From Pseudomonadota bacterium (GTDB lineage Bacteria > Pseudomonadota > Gammaproteobacteria > Burkholderiales > Burkholderiaceae_E): DNA of 52,308 bases. The notes beneath the pieces were generated by a model, which ran no database searches, had not been told where the DNA came from, and saw only the letters and a program-made list of their open reading frames with translations. Positions 35,257-43,802 of the stretch are shown in pieces; within the stretch, counting starts at the first letter, position 1; each line of letters begins with the position of its first letter. A program made the position numbers and the translations under genes. Where the stretch lies: positions 1-52,308 of the forward strand of contig JAKOZZ010000044.1 of NCBI GenBank assembly GCA_029779755.1. The letters run 5' to 3'.

Positions 35257-36840
35257 ATGTCCCTGTCCCGCCTCTTCGACAACGCCGCCGCCCGCTTCGC
35301 CGACCGCGTCGCGCTCGACGACGGCCGGTGCACGATCACGTATCGCGCGCTCGCCGAGCGCAGCAACCGGTTCGGCCAGGCGCTGCTCGGCCTGGGCCTG
35401 GTGCCGCAGCGCGACCACCTCGTCTCGCTGCAGAACAACGCGACCACGCTGGTCGAGTACGAGCTGACGAGCGCGCGCTTCGGCTTCGCACGCTCGATGC
35501 TGAACGCCCGCGCGCCGGCCGAGGACCATGCGTACTGCACGCAACTGGTCGACGCCGCGGTGTTCGTGTTCCAGGAGGCGTTCACCGAGCACGTCGACCG
35601 ACTGCGCGCGCAGCTGCCGTCGGTGCGGCACTGGATCTGCGTCGGCTGGGCGCCCGGATGGGCGCAGTCCTACGAGGACCTGCTCGCCCGCGCGGCCGAC
35701 CGCCCGCCCGCCGCGCATCCGCTGCCGACCGACGTGCACTCGATCTACTTCACCTCGGGCACCACCGGCCGCTCGAAGGGCGTGGTGCTGACCCAGCGCA
35801 ACTGGACCCAGGTCGTCACCAACTTCATGGTCGACGCACTGCCGCGCATCGCACGCGACGACGTGGCGCTGCTGTGCGCGCCGATCTCGCACGCCACCGG
35901 CGGACTGGTCTATCCGCACCTGGCGCGCGGCGCGCGGCTGCGCATCGTCGATCACTTCGACCCGGCCGAGGTGGCGCGGCTGCTGCTCGAGGGCGGGATC
36001 ACGTCGTCGTTCATGGCGCCCACGATGATCCAGCTGCTGCTGCAGGGCGACCTCGGCCTGGCCGCCGAGAAGCTGCGGCTCAAGGGGCTGATGTACGGCG
36101 GTGCGTCGTTCCCGGTCGATCGGCTCGAGGACGCACTGGCTGCGCTCGGGCCGGTGCTGGTGCAGGGCTACGGCCAGTGGGAGGCGCCGATCCTGTTCAC
36201 GGCGCTGCAGCCCGAGGAGCACGTGACGGCGCTGTCGGGCGACACGCGCATCCTGCACTCGGCCGGCCGCGCGGTGAGCTTCGCGCAGGTGGGCATCATG
36301 GACGACGACGGCCGGCTGCTCGCGCCGGGCGAGACGGGCGAGATCGTGACCGCCGGCGAGCACGTGATGCGCGAATATCACAAGAACCCGGAGGCCACGG
36401 CCGAGATCCGGCACGGTCAGTGGCAGCGCACGGGCGACGTCGGCGAGATGGACGCGCAGGGCTTCGTCTACATCACCGACCGCAAGAAGGACATGATCAT
36501 CACCGGCGGCAACAACGTCTATCCGCGCCAGGTCGAGGAGGTGCTCTATCGGCACGAGGGCGTGCTCGAGGCCTGCGTGGTCGGCCTCGAGAGCGCGCTG
36601 TGGGGCGAGACGATCCATGCGGTGGTGGTGCCGCGGCCGGGCGTCGCGCTCGCCCCCGACACCTTCCTCGGCTGGGCGCACGAGCGCCTGCCCACCGACC
36701 GGCGCCCGCGTTCGGTCGACATCGTCGAGGCGCTGCCGAAGAACCACTACGGCAAGATCCTGCGCCGCGAGATCCGCGACGCGGCGCGGGCGCGGCATCC
36801 GGCCGACCGGCGCGGCGACGGGCGCGGCGGGCCGCACTGA
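35257..36840 (+). CDS. AMP-forming acyl-CoA synthetase
   Basis: A 527-residue ANL-superfamily ligase with IYFTSGTTGRSKGVVLT, the hinge segment DRKKDMIITGGNNVYP and the C-terminal lysine region KNHYGKILRREIRD. The usual YGQTE/YGATE motif reads GYGQWEAP, so the conserved Thr is Trp; this position contacts the adenylate and the change may affect catalysis or specificity. GGAG precedes the ATG at 35257. The C-terminus ends in a basic, low-complexity tail (ARHPADRRGDGRGG). It stands alone between metQ and the next operon. Confidence 0.9.
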   Translation: MSLSRLFDNAAARFADRVALDDGRCTITYRALAERSNRFGQALLGLGLVPQRDHLVSLQNNATTLVEYELTSARFGFARSMLNARAPAEDHAYCTQLVDAAVFVFQEAFTEHVDRLRAQLPSVRHWICVGWAPGWAQSYEDLLARAADRPPAAHPLPTDVHSIYFTSGTTGRSKGVVLTQRNWTQVVTNFMVDALPRIARDDVALLCAPISHATGGLVYPHLARGARLRIVDHFDPAEVARLLLEGGITSSFMAPTMIQLLLQGDLGLAAEKLRLKGLMYGGASFPVDRLEDALAALGPVLVQGYGQWEAPILFTALQPEEHVTALSGDTRILHSAGRAVSFAQVGIMDDDGRLLAPGETGEIVTAGEHVMREYHKNPEATAEIRHGQWQRTGDVGEMDAQGFVYITDRKKDMIITGGNNVYPRQVEEVLYRHEGVLEACVVGLESALWGETIHAVVVPRPGVALAPDTFLGWAHERLPTDRRPRSVDIVEALPKNHYGKILRREIRDAARARHPADRRGDGRGGPH

Positions 36841-36916
36841 TCCCGGGACGCGATCGGACCCCGACCCGATCGCGCCGGGACGCGCTCTCACCCGGGCCGC
36901 GCGCGCCGGGATTCGC

Positions 36917-36944
36917 TGGACCCCGCCGCGAAGCTGCATACAAT
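36917..36944 (+). promoter_or_regulatory. Promoter giving a predicted leaderless mRNA
   Basis: TGGACC (36917-36922) and TACAAT (36939-36944), 16 bases apart, form a good sigma-70 promoter. The expected start of transcription falls at about 36950-36952, on or next to the doubled ATG at 36951/36954. No Shine-Dalgarno sequence is present before these codons. Confidence 0.55.
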
Positions 36945-36950
36945 CCCCGC

Positions 36951-38333
36951 ATGATGCCCGATCGACCGAGCCTCGAAGACGGGGTCGTGCGCGTGCTGAT
37001 CCTCGGTGCCGCCGGACGCGACTTCCACGACTTCAACCTGCTGTACCGCGACGACCCGTCGGTCGAGGTGGTGGCGTTCACCGCCGCGCAGATCCCGCAC
37101 ATCGACGACCGCCGCTATCCGGCGGCGCTGGCCGGCCCGCGCTATCCGCGGGGCATCCCGATCGTGCCCGAGGGCCGGCTCGAGGACCTGATCCGCACAC
37201 ACGCGGTCGACCGCGTGGTGTTCGCGTACAGCGACGTGTCCGACGCCGCCGTGATGGCCCTGGCGCAGCGCTGCCTGGCGCTGGGCGCCGGCTTCGAGCT
37301 GCCGGGCCCGGCGCGCACGATGCTGCGGTCGCGCCGGCCGGTGATCGCGGTGTCGGCGGTGCGCACCGGCTGCGGCAAGTCGGCGCTGTCGCGCTGGATC
37401 GGGACGCGGCTGCGCGCACGCGGCCTGCGCGTGGCGGTGATGCGCCACCCGATGCCCTACGGCGACCTCGAGCGCCAGCGCGTGCAGCGCTTCGCTGGCG
37501 TCGGGGATCTCGACGCCGCGCAGTGCACGGCCGAGGAGCGCGAGGAATACGAGCCGCACATCGCCGCCGGCAACCTCGTGTTCGCGGGCGTCGACTATGC
37601 GCAGGTGCTGGCGGCCGCCGAGCGCGAGGCCGACGTGATCGTCTGGGACGGCGGCAACAACGACTTCCCGTTCGTGCGGCCCGACCTGCACGTCGTCGTC
37701 GTCGACGCGTGGCGACCGGAGCACGGGCGCGGCTGGTATCCGGGCGAGGCGGTGCTGCGCAGCGCCGACCTGGTCGTCGTGGCCAAGGCCGACACCGCGA
37801 CGCCCGACGCGGTCGCGCGCGCCGAGGCGGTCGCGCGCATGGTGAATCCGACCGCGCCGATCGTGCCCGGGCACTCGCCGATCACCCTCGACGACCCCGA
37901 CGCCGTGCGCGGTCGCCGCGTGCTGGTCATCGAGGACGGCCCCACGACCACGCACGGCGGCATGGCCTTCGGCGCCGGCACGCTGGCCGCGCGCGCGGCC
38001 GGTGCGGCCGAACTGGTCGACCCGCGCCCGTACGCCCCGCCGGCACTGGCCGCCGTGCTCGCGCGCCATCCGCACCTCGGCCCGGTGCTGCCCGCGCTCG
38101 GCTACGCGCCCGAAGATCTCGCGCTGCTCGCGCAGACGATCGCCGCCACGCCGGCCGACGTGGTCGTCGTCGGCACGCCGATCGACCTGGGGCGGCTGGT
38201 GTCCGGCGGCAAGCCGCTGGTGCGCGCGCGCTACGCGTTCTCGGAGCCCGGTGACGGGCCCCATCCGCTTGCAGACCGTCTCGACCGGTTCGTCGCGACG
38301 CTCCCCCCCACGACAGGAACCCCCGCCGCATGA
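36951..38333 (+). CDS. Cyclic 2,3-diphosphoglycerate synthetase-like P-loop protein
   Basis: A 460-residue protein resembling the COG2403 family, named after archaeal cyclic-2,3-diphosphoglycerate synthetase. An N-terminal nucleotide-like fold (VRVLILGAAGRDFHDFN) precedes a P-loop domain with VRTGCGKS (S144 closing the loop, K143 catalytic), followed by DVIVWDGGNNDFPF and a VVVVDAWRPEH segment. Bacterial members have no established function; the archaeal enzyme forms an intramolecular phosphoanhydride using ATP. Two adjacent ATG codons (36951, 36954) are possible starts. Its stop overlaps the start of the Lon-related protease (ATGA), so the two products are probably made in proportion. Confidence 0.8.
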   Translation: MMPDRPSLEDGVVRVLILGAAGRDFHDFNLLYRDDPSVEVVAFTAAQIPHIDDRRYPAALAGPRYPRGIPIVPEGRLEDLIRTHAVDRVVFAYSDVSDAAVMALAQRCLALGAGFELPGPARTMLRSRRPVIAVSAVRTGCGKSALSRWIGTRLRARGLRVAVMRHPMPYGDLERQRVQRFAGVGDLDAAQCTAEEREEYEPHIAAGNLVFAGVDYAQVLAAAEREADVIVWDGGNNDFPFVRPDLHVVVVDAWRPEHGRGWYPGEAVLRSADLVVVAKADTATPDAVARAEAVARMVNPTAPIVPGHSPITLDDPDAVRGRRVLVIEDGPTTTHGGMAFGAGTLAARAAGAAELVDPRPYAPPALAAVLARHPHLGPVLPALGYAPEDLALLAQTIAATPADVVVVGTPIDLGRLVSGGKPLVRARYAFSEPGDGPHPLADRLDRFVATLPPTTGTPAA

Positions 38334-40756
38334 CCCCTGCCCCGCTGCCTCCCGAAGCGCTGCGCCGTCGCAGCGACGTCGCACGCCTGACCTTCACCAC
38401 CACCGAGGAACTCGTCGACGGCCACCAGCTGCTGGGCCAGGAGCGCGCGCGCAGTGCGCTCGAGTTCGGCGTGGGCATCCGGCAGGAGGGCTACAACCTG
38501 TTCGTGATCGGCTCGCCCGGCGTCGGCCGGCGCACCCTGGTCGAGCATCTGCTGGAACACGCGCCGCCGATCGGCGCGGCCCCCCAGGACTGGTGCTACG
38601 TGAACAACTTCGCCGATCACCAGCGCCCGGTGGCGATCGGACTGCCGGCCGGCCGCGGCGAGGCGCTGCGGCGCGACGTCGCGCAGTGGATCGACGAGCT
38701 GCGCGACGCGATTCCCGCCGCGTTCGACACCGACGAATACCGCGACCGTCTCGGCCGCATCGACGCCGAGTTCAACGAGCGGCAGCAGCACAGCTTCGAG
38801 GACATCGGCACCCGCGCGTCGGCCGAAGGGATCGCGCTGCTGCGCACGCCCACCGGCTTCTCGTTCGCGCCGCTGTCCGGGCACGAGGTGATGACGCCCG
38901 AGGAGTTCGGCAAGCTGCCGTCCGAGCGTCAGCACGAGCTCGCCGAGCGCATGCGCCATTACGAGACCGAGCTCGAAGGCGTCGTGCGACAGGTGCTGGT
39001 GTGGCGGCGCGAGCGCGCCGAGAGCCTGAAGGCGCTGAACGCCGAAGTGGTCGAGTACGCGGTCGGCCGCATCACCGCCGAGCTGCGCGCCCGCTACGAA
39101 GACCTGCCCGCGGTGGCGGCCCACCTGGATGCGGCGCGTGCCGACGTGATCGCGCACGTCGACGACTTCCGCCGCACGGCCGAACAGCAGCAGCCGGTCG
39201 AGGTGGCAGGCATGCTGGTCAAGGCCGAGCCCGACTTCGCCCGCTACCAGGTGAACCTGCTGGTCGGCCACTGCGTCGACTGCCCTCCGCCGGTGATCTT
39301 CGAAGACAACCCCACGTACGCGAACCTGGTCGGGCGCGTCGAGCACCTGGCGCAGTTCGGCGCGCTGACCACGAACTTCGGGCTGATCCGCGCCGGTGCG
39401 CTGCACCGGGCCAACGGCGGCTACCTGCTGGTCGACGCGATGCGGCTGCTGCAGCAGCCCTATGCGTGGGAGGGCCTGAAGCGCGCGCTGCGCGGCAACG
39501 AGATCCGCATCGACTCGCTCGGCCAGATGTTCAGCCTCGTGTCGACGATCAGCCTGGAGCCGCAGCCGATCCCGCTGCGGGTGAAGGTGGTGCTGTTCGG
39601 ACCGCCGCAGCTCTACCCGATGCTCGAGGCCTACGACCCCGACTTCGGCGCGCTGTTCAAGGTGGCGGCCGAGTTCGCCGAGGACGTGCCCTGGACCGAC
39701 GACACCACCGAGGCGCTGGCGCGGCTGGTGGCGGCGATCGCGCGGCGGCGCGCGCTGCGGCCCTTCGGCCGCGCGGCGGTCGGCGCGGTCGCCGAGGAGT
39801 GCGCGCGCATGGCGGGCGACGCGACGCGGCTGTCGGCCAACGTGCGCGAGATCGAGGAGCTGCTGCAGGAGGCCGACTACTGGGCGCAGAAGGCCGGCAA
39901 CGACACCGTGACCGCCGCCGACGTCGAGCGCGCCGCGCACGAGCGCATCGAGCGCAGCGCGCTGACGCGAGAGCGCGTGCAGCAGGCGGTGCTGCGCGAC
40001 CTCATCATGATCGACACGACGGGCGCCAAGACCGGCCAGGTCAACGGCCTGGCGGTGTACTCGCTGGGCCGCGCCACCTTCGCGCTGCCGCAGCGCATCA
40101 CCGCCACCACGCGCAACGGCAAGGGCGACGTCGTCGACATCCACCGCGAGATCGCCCTGTCGGGCGCGATCCACTCCAAGGGCGTGCTCACGCTGTCGGC
40201 CTTCCTGGCCACGCGCTTCGGGCGCCGCCGCGGGCTGTCGCTGTCGGCGACGCTGGCGTTCGAGCAGACCTACAGCGCGATCGACGGCGACAGCGCGACG
40301 GCCGCCGAGCTGTGCGCGCTGCTGTCGTCGCTGTCGGGCGTGCCGATCCGGCAGGACATGGCGATCACCGGCTCGATGAACCAGCACGGCGAGGTGCAGG
40401 CGATCGGCGGAGTCAACGACAAGATCGAGGGCTTCTTCGAGCTGTGCCGCGCGCGCGGCCTCACCGGCACGCAGGGCGTGGTGATTCCGCAGGCCAACCG
40501 GCAGCACCTGATGCTGCGTCCCGACGTGGTCGAGGCGGTGCGGGCCGGCCGGTTCCACATCCACGCCATCACCCACGTCGACGAGGCGATCGAGCTGCTG
40601 ACCGGGCTGCCCGCGGGCGCCGAGGACTCGGGCGGCGGCTTTCCGCGCGACAGCGTGAACGGCCGCGCCGCTGCGCGCCTCGTCCAGTACGAGATCGACG
40701 CCCTGCCGCGCCCGCCGGCCGGGCGCGCCATACGTGCGCACCGGAGGAACGCGTGA
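38330..40756 (+). CDS. Lon-related putative ATP-dependent protease (LonH/YcbZ-like)
   Basis: An 808-residue AAA-plus-Lon-protease protein. The Ser-Lys dyad S655 (DGDSATAAEL) and K698 (GGVNDKIEGFF) is intact with 43-residue spacing, as in Lon. The N-terminal P-loop is degenerate: G61-SPGVG-R67-R68-T, with Arg in place of the ATP-binding Lys, and the Walker B-like segment is YLLVDAM (D369, no Glu). ATP hydrolysis may therefore be weak or absent, as suspected for this family. It overlaps its upstream neighbour by ATGA and the downstream gene by GTGA, giving a coupled three-gene operon. Confidence 0.9.
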   Translation: MTPAPLPPEALRRRSDVARLTFTTTEELVDGHQLLGQERARSALEFGVGIRQEGYNLFVIGSPGVGRRTLVEHLLEHAPPIGAAPQDWCYVNNFADHQRPVAIGLPAGRGEALRRDVAQWIDELRDAIPAAFDTDEYRDRLGRIDAEFNERQQHSFEDIGTRASAEGIALLRTPTGFSFAPLSGHEVMTPEEFGKLPSERQHELAERMRHYETELEGVVRQVLVWRRERAESLKALNAEVVEYAVGRITAELRARYEDLPAVAAHLDAARADVIAHVDDFRRTAEQQQPVEVAGMLVKAEPDFARYQVNLLVGHCVDCPPPVIFEDNPTYANLVGRVEHLAQFGALTTNFGLIRAGALHRANGGYLLVDAMRLLQQPYAWEGLKRALRGNEIRIDSLGQMFSLVSTISLEPQPIPLRVKVVLFGPPQLYPMLEAYDPDFGALFKVAAEFAEDVPWTDDTTEALARLVAAIARRRALRPFGRAAVGAVAEECARMAGDATRLSANVREIEELLQEADYWAQKAGNDTVTAADVERAAHERIERSALTRERVQQAVLRDLIMIDTTGAKTGQVNGLAVYSLGRATFALPQRITATTRNGKGDVVDIHREIALSGAIHSKGVLTLSAFLATRFGRRRGLSLSATLAFEQTYSAIDGDSATAAELCALLSSLSGVPIRQDMAITGSMNQHGEVQAIGGVNDKIEGFFELCRARGLTGTQGVVIPQANRQHLMLRPDVVEAVRAGRFHIHAITHVDEAIELLTGLPAGAEDSGGGFPRDSVNGRAAARLVQYEIDALPRPPAGRAIRAHRRNA

Positions 40757-41433
40757 ACACACATGGCCACGGCCGCCCTGGCGCGCGCGTGCACCTGGCG
40801 ATCGCCGGCATCGCCCCCGCCCGGCTGGCGATCGACGCCGCGGTGCAGCTGGCCAGCGAACTCGGCGAGGCGATCGACTGCGTGTTCGTCGAGCACACCG
40901 ACCTGTTCCGCGCCGCCGCGCTGCCGCCGACCCGCGAGATCGGCCTGATGGCGCCGGGCGCGCGGCGCTTCGAGTCCGCCGACCTGGTCGCGGCGCTGCG
41001 CCGGCAGGCCGAGCAGACACGGCAGGCCCTCGAGCGCGCGGCGCAGCGCTCCCGGGTGGCATGCAGCTTCGAGGTGGTGCGCGGCGAGCTGCTGCGGGCG
41101 GCGATCGAGCGCTCGCAACCGGACGAGATCGTGGTGGTGGCCGCACAGGGCCTGACCGCGCAGCAGATGCCGCTGGACGCGGCCCGCATGCTCGACGCGC
41201 TCGAGCGCGCCCTCGGCCGGCGCCTGCAGACCTGGCACGGCGTGCCGGCGCGGCCGTCGGTGCCGGTGTCGCGGGCGGTGCAGGCCTCGCGGGCCGCCCC
41301 CCCGGTGGCGGCGGGCCCGCGTCCGCTGGCGCTGCAGCGCGCGACGCTCGCGGCCGTGGCGCCGGAACTGGAGCGGGTGCTGCGCCGGCTGGGCGGCACG
41401 ATCGTCGCCGGCCCCAACGGGGATCACGGCTGA
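40753..41433 (+). CDS. Universal stress protein-like protein (tentative)
   Basis: A 226-residue protein starting at GTG 40753, with GGAGGAAC just upstream and a GTGA overlap with the protease gene. Residues 13-155 look like a UspA-type alpha/beta fold: HLAIAGIAPARLAIDAAVQL, IDCVFVEHTDLFRAAAL, and PDEIVVVAAQG as the fourth strand. The nucleotide-binding G-x2-G-x9-G motif of ATP-binding Usps is not evident. The C-terminal 75 residues are Ala/Pro-rich and end in an amphipathic helix (LAAVAPELERVLRRLGG). The assignment is a fold-level guess; the protein is best treated as the unknown third partner of the protease operon. Confidence 0.6.
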   Translation: MNTHGHGRPGARVHLAIAGIAPARLAIDAAVQLASELGEAIDCVFVEHTDLFRAAALPPTREIGLMAPGARRFESADLVAALRRQAEQTRQALERAAQRSRVACSFEVVRGELLRAAIERSQPDEIVVVAAQGLTAQQMPLDAARMLDALERALGRRLQTWHGVPARPSVPVSRAVQASRAAPPVAAGPRPLALQRATLAAVAPELERVLRRLGGTIVAGPNGDHG

Positions 41434-41527
41434 TCCGGCGGGCCGCGCCCCCTGCGGCGCGTCGGCTACACTGACGGCCCGCCCCGCACCCCGGGGCGCA
41501 GACCAACAACGATCCGGAGACCATTCG

Positions 41528-42496
41528 ATGCTGCGCCTTCTGTCGATCGCCTTCGCGGCGACCATGGCACTCGCCGCTTCCCCCGCCGCGGCCCAGTCGT
41601 ACCCGAGCAAGCCGATCCGCATCCTGGTCGGATTCAGCCCCGGCGGCGGCACCGACGTGATGGCCCGGCTGATCGGCCAGAAGCTCACCGAAGCCTGGAA
41701 CGCGCAGGTCGTGGTCGAGAACCGCCCGGGCGCGGGCGGCGTGCTCGCCGCCGACCTCACCGCGAAGGCCGCGCCGGACGGCTACACGCTGATGATCGGC
41801 CACGTGAACTCGCACGGCATCGCGCCGGCGGCGATGTCCAAGATGCCCTATGACGCGGCGCGCGACTTCGCACCGATCATCCTGATCGGCACGACCCCCA
41901 ACCTGCTGGTGGCCAACGCCGGCACCGGCGCGAAGACGCTCGACGACATCGTGCGTGCCGCGCGCGCCAACCCCGGCAAGCTCACGTTCGGGTCGGCCGG
42001 CAACGGCAGCTCGCAGCACCTGGCCACCGAGATGTTCAAGCTCGCCGCCAAGGTCGACGTGCTGCACATCCCGTACAAGGGCAGCGGCCAGATGATCCCG
42101 GACCTGATCGCCGGCCAGATCGGCTACAGCTTCGACACGATGACGGCGATCACGCCGCACGTGAAGTCGGGCAAGGTCACGCCGATCGCCACCACCCGCC
42201 TGAAGCGTTCGCCCGCCTACCCGAACCTGCCGACCGTCGCCGAGCTGGGCTACCCCGGCTTCGACGTGAGCACCTGGTACGGCCTGATGGCGCCCGCCGG
42301 CACGCCGGCCGAGATCGTCACCCGGCTGAACCGCGAAGTCGAGCGCATCCTGACGCTGCCCGACGTGAAGGAGAAGCTCAACAGCGTCGGCGCCGAGGAC
42401 GGCGGCGGCTCGCCCGAGCAGTTCGGCAAGTTCGTGCGTGACGAGATCGCCAAGTACGCGAAGATCGTCAAGGAAGCGGGAGTGAAGCTCGATTGA
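41528..42496 (+). CDS. Bug-family tripartite tricarboxylate transporter substrate-binding protein
   Basis: A 322-residue extracytoplasmic binding protein of the Bug/TctC family, hugely expanded in Burkholderiales. A signal peptide ending in SPAAAQ (about 22) is followed by YPSKPIRILVGFSPGGGTDV, VVVENRPGAGG and the HIPYKGSG motif. Ligands are usually carboxylates or amides. No TctA or TctB membrane subunit is encoded in the window, so it must use subunits made elsewhere or act as a sensor. TACACT at 41467-41472 is a weak -10 candidate and CGGAG precedes the ATG. The next gene starts within its stop codon. Confidence 0.95.
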   Translation: MLRLLSIAFAATMALAASPAAAQSYPSKPIRILVGFSPGGGTDVMARLIGQKLTEAWNAQVVVENRPGAGGVLAADLTAKAAPDGYTLMIGHVNSHGIAPAAMSKMPYDAARDFAPIILIGTTPNLLVANAGTGAKTLDDIVRAARANPGKLTFGSAGNGSSQHLATEMFKLAAKVDVLHIPYKGSGQMIPDLIAGQIGYSFDTMTAITPHVKSGKVTPIATTRLKRSPAYPNLPTVAELGYPGFDVSTWYGLMAPAGTPAEIVTRLNREVERILTLPDVKEKLNSVGAEDGGGSPEQFGKFVRDEIAKYAKIVKEAGVKLD

Positions 42497-43281
42497 ACGC
42501 GCCTGCCACGCGCCCGGGCCCGGAGCCCGACGCCCGTCCGATCGCGTCCCACGCCGGCGCGCCGCTGATCGCGCGCGCCGACGGCGTGGTCCGGCTGACG
42601 CTGAACCGGCCGGCCGAGCACAACCGGCTCGACCCGGCCGACGTCGACGCGCTCAACGCGCTGCTGCCGGCCCTGGCGGCCGATCCGCAGGTGCGCGCGC
42701 TGGTGATCACCGGCACCGGCGACAAGACGTTCAGCTCGGGCTACACGCTGCAGGCGATCGCCTCGGAGCTCGACGCCCGGTTCGAGCGCATGCTCGACAC
42801 GCTCGAGCAGCTGCCGATCCCCACGATCGCGCTGTTCAACGGCAGCGTGTACGGCGGCGCGACCGACCTGGCGCTGTGCTGCGACTTCCGCATCGGCTAC
42901 GACGGCATGCGCATGTTCATGCCGGCGGCCCGCTTCGGGCTGCACTACTACCCGGGCGGCCTGCGGCGCTACGTCAGCCGCCTGGGGCTGAACGCGGCCA
43001 AGAAGCTGTTCCTGACCGCGATGACGATCGACAGCGACGAGATGCTGCGCATCGGCTTCCTGACCGACCGGGTCGCGCGCGACCGCCTCGAGGCGCGTGT
43101 CGGCGAGTACCTGTCGGCGATCGCCCAGACGGCACCGGTGGTGGTGGCGGGCATGAAGCGCGACCTCAACGCACTGGCCGAAGGCATCGACGACGAACCC
43201 GGGCAGCGCGCCGCGTACGCGCAGAGCCTGGCGTCGCCCGAGCTGCACGCGCGGCTCGAGCGCCTGCTGAAACGGGACTGA
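42493..43281 (+). CDS. Enoyl-CoA hydratase/isomerase (crotonase) family protein
   Basis: A 262-residue crotonase-fold protein. The oxyanion-hole segments (TFSSGYTLQ and VYGGATDLALCCDFRI) are present, but the two catalytic glutamates of classical hydratases are not: the GGGLELA-type site reads GGATDLA and the PE-type site reads MPAARFGL. It may therefore catalyse a different crotonase reaction such as isomerisation or thioester hydrolysis. The start is TTG at 42493, overlapping the stop of the binding-protein gene, with GGGAG upstream; no ATG fits. Coupling to the Bug protein suggests it acts on a CoA derivative of the imported acid. Confidence 0.87.
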   Translation: MNAPATRPGPEPDARPIASHAGAPLIARADGVVRLTLNRPAEHNRLDPADVDALNALLPALAADPQVRALVITGTGDKTFSSGYTLQAIASELDARFERMLDTLEQLPIPTIALFNGSVYGGATDLALCCDFRIGYDGMRMFMPAARFGLHYYPGGLRRYVSRLGLNAAKKLFLTAMTIDSDEMLRIGFLTDRVARDRLEARVGEYLSAIAQTAPVVVAGMKRDLNALAEGIDDEPGQRAAYAQSLASPELHARLERLLKRD

Positions 43282-43282
43282 C

Positions 43283-43314
43283 GCGTCGGGCGGTCAGGGC
43301 GTCGGGCGGTCAGG
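43283..43314. repeat. 16-bp perfect tandem repeat at a gene end
   Basis: GCGTCGGGCGGTCAGG occurs twice without a gap (43283-43298, 43299-43314). The second copy contains the stop codon of the minus-strand membrane protein gene and the first duplicates it outside the gene. It lies in the 28-base gap between convergent genes. Confidence 0.85.
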
Positions 43315-43777
43315 GCGCCAGCCGCACCGACAGCGCCGCCCAGCTCGCGCCGACACAGGCGACGGCGACCAGACTGATCACCAGCCGCAGCTGCACGAAC
43401 CAGCGCAGCGCCGGCTGCGCGCGATACAGCAGCAGGTCGACCGCAAGGGCCACCAGCAGCCCGAAGAACACGCCGGGCAACGCCACCGCGGGCGGATACA
43501 GCGTCATCACCCATGCGTAGATCGCCGGGATCACGCTCCACACCAGGCGCACGCCCGCGCCGACGGCGAAGGCCTCGCCCCCGCCGACCACCATCCCCCA
43601 GTGCAGCGCGCCGACGAAGGTCAGGATCGCGGCGGCATAGTGCGTCTGCGAGCGGATCAGGCCGGCCGCCTCCGAGCCGGGCGCCACCCAGGCGAAGAGC
43701 GCATGCCCGATGAAGGGCAGCAGTCCGGCAGCGGAGAGGACCCAGGCCAGTCGTCTGGTCGTTGCGTGCGTGTTCAT
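43310..43777 (-). CDS. DUF3429-type small membrane protein
   Basis: A 155-residue integral membrane protein with about five hydrophobic segments: LAWVLSAAGLLPFIGHALF, HYAAAILTFVGALHWGMVV, VRLVWSVIPAIYAWVMTLY, a VFFGLLVALAVDLLL stretch and a last helix near the C-terminus. The FVGALHWG motif and size fit DUF3429, whose function is unknown. It lies 25 bases after metW on the same strand and may be transcribed with metXW. Confidence 0.8.
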   Translation of the reverse strand: MNTHATTRRLAWVLSAAGLLPFIGHALFAWVAPGSEAAGLIRSQTHYAAAILTFVGALHWGMVVGGGEAFAVGAGVRLVWSVIPAIYAWVMTLYPPAVALPGVFFGLLVALAVDLLLYRAQPALRWFVQLRLVISLVAVACVGASWAALSVRLAP

Positions 43778-43802
43778 GACGGGACGGTGGTGGTGCGGGC
43801 GC

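Noticed and set aside
36951-38333. Calling this gene a true cyclic 2,3-diphosphoglycerate synthetase making an osmolyte
   Set aside because: The product is known from thermophilic archaea. The similarity here is to the family in general, and nothing else in the window points to that pathway.
41528-42496. A complete tripartite tricarboxylate transporter
   Set aside because: Only the binding protein is encoded; no TctA or TctB homologue is found anywhere in the window.
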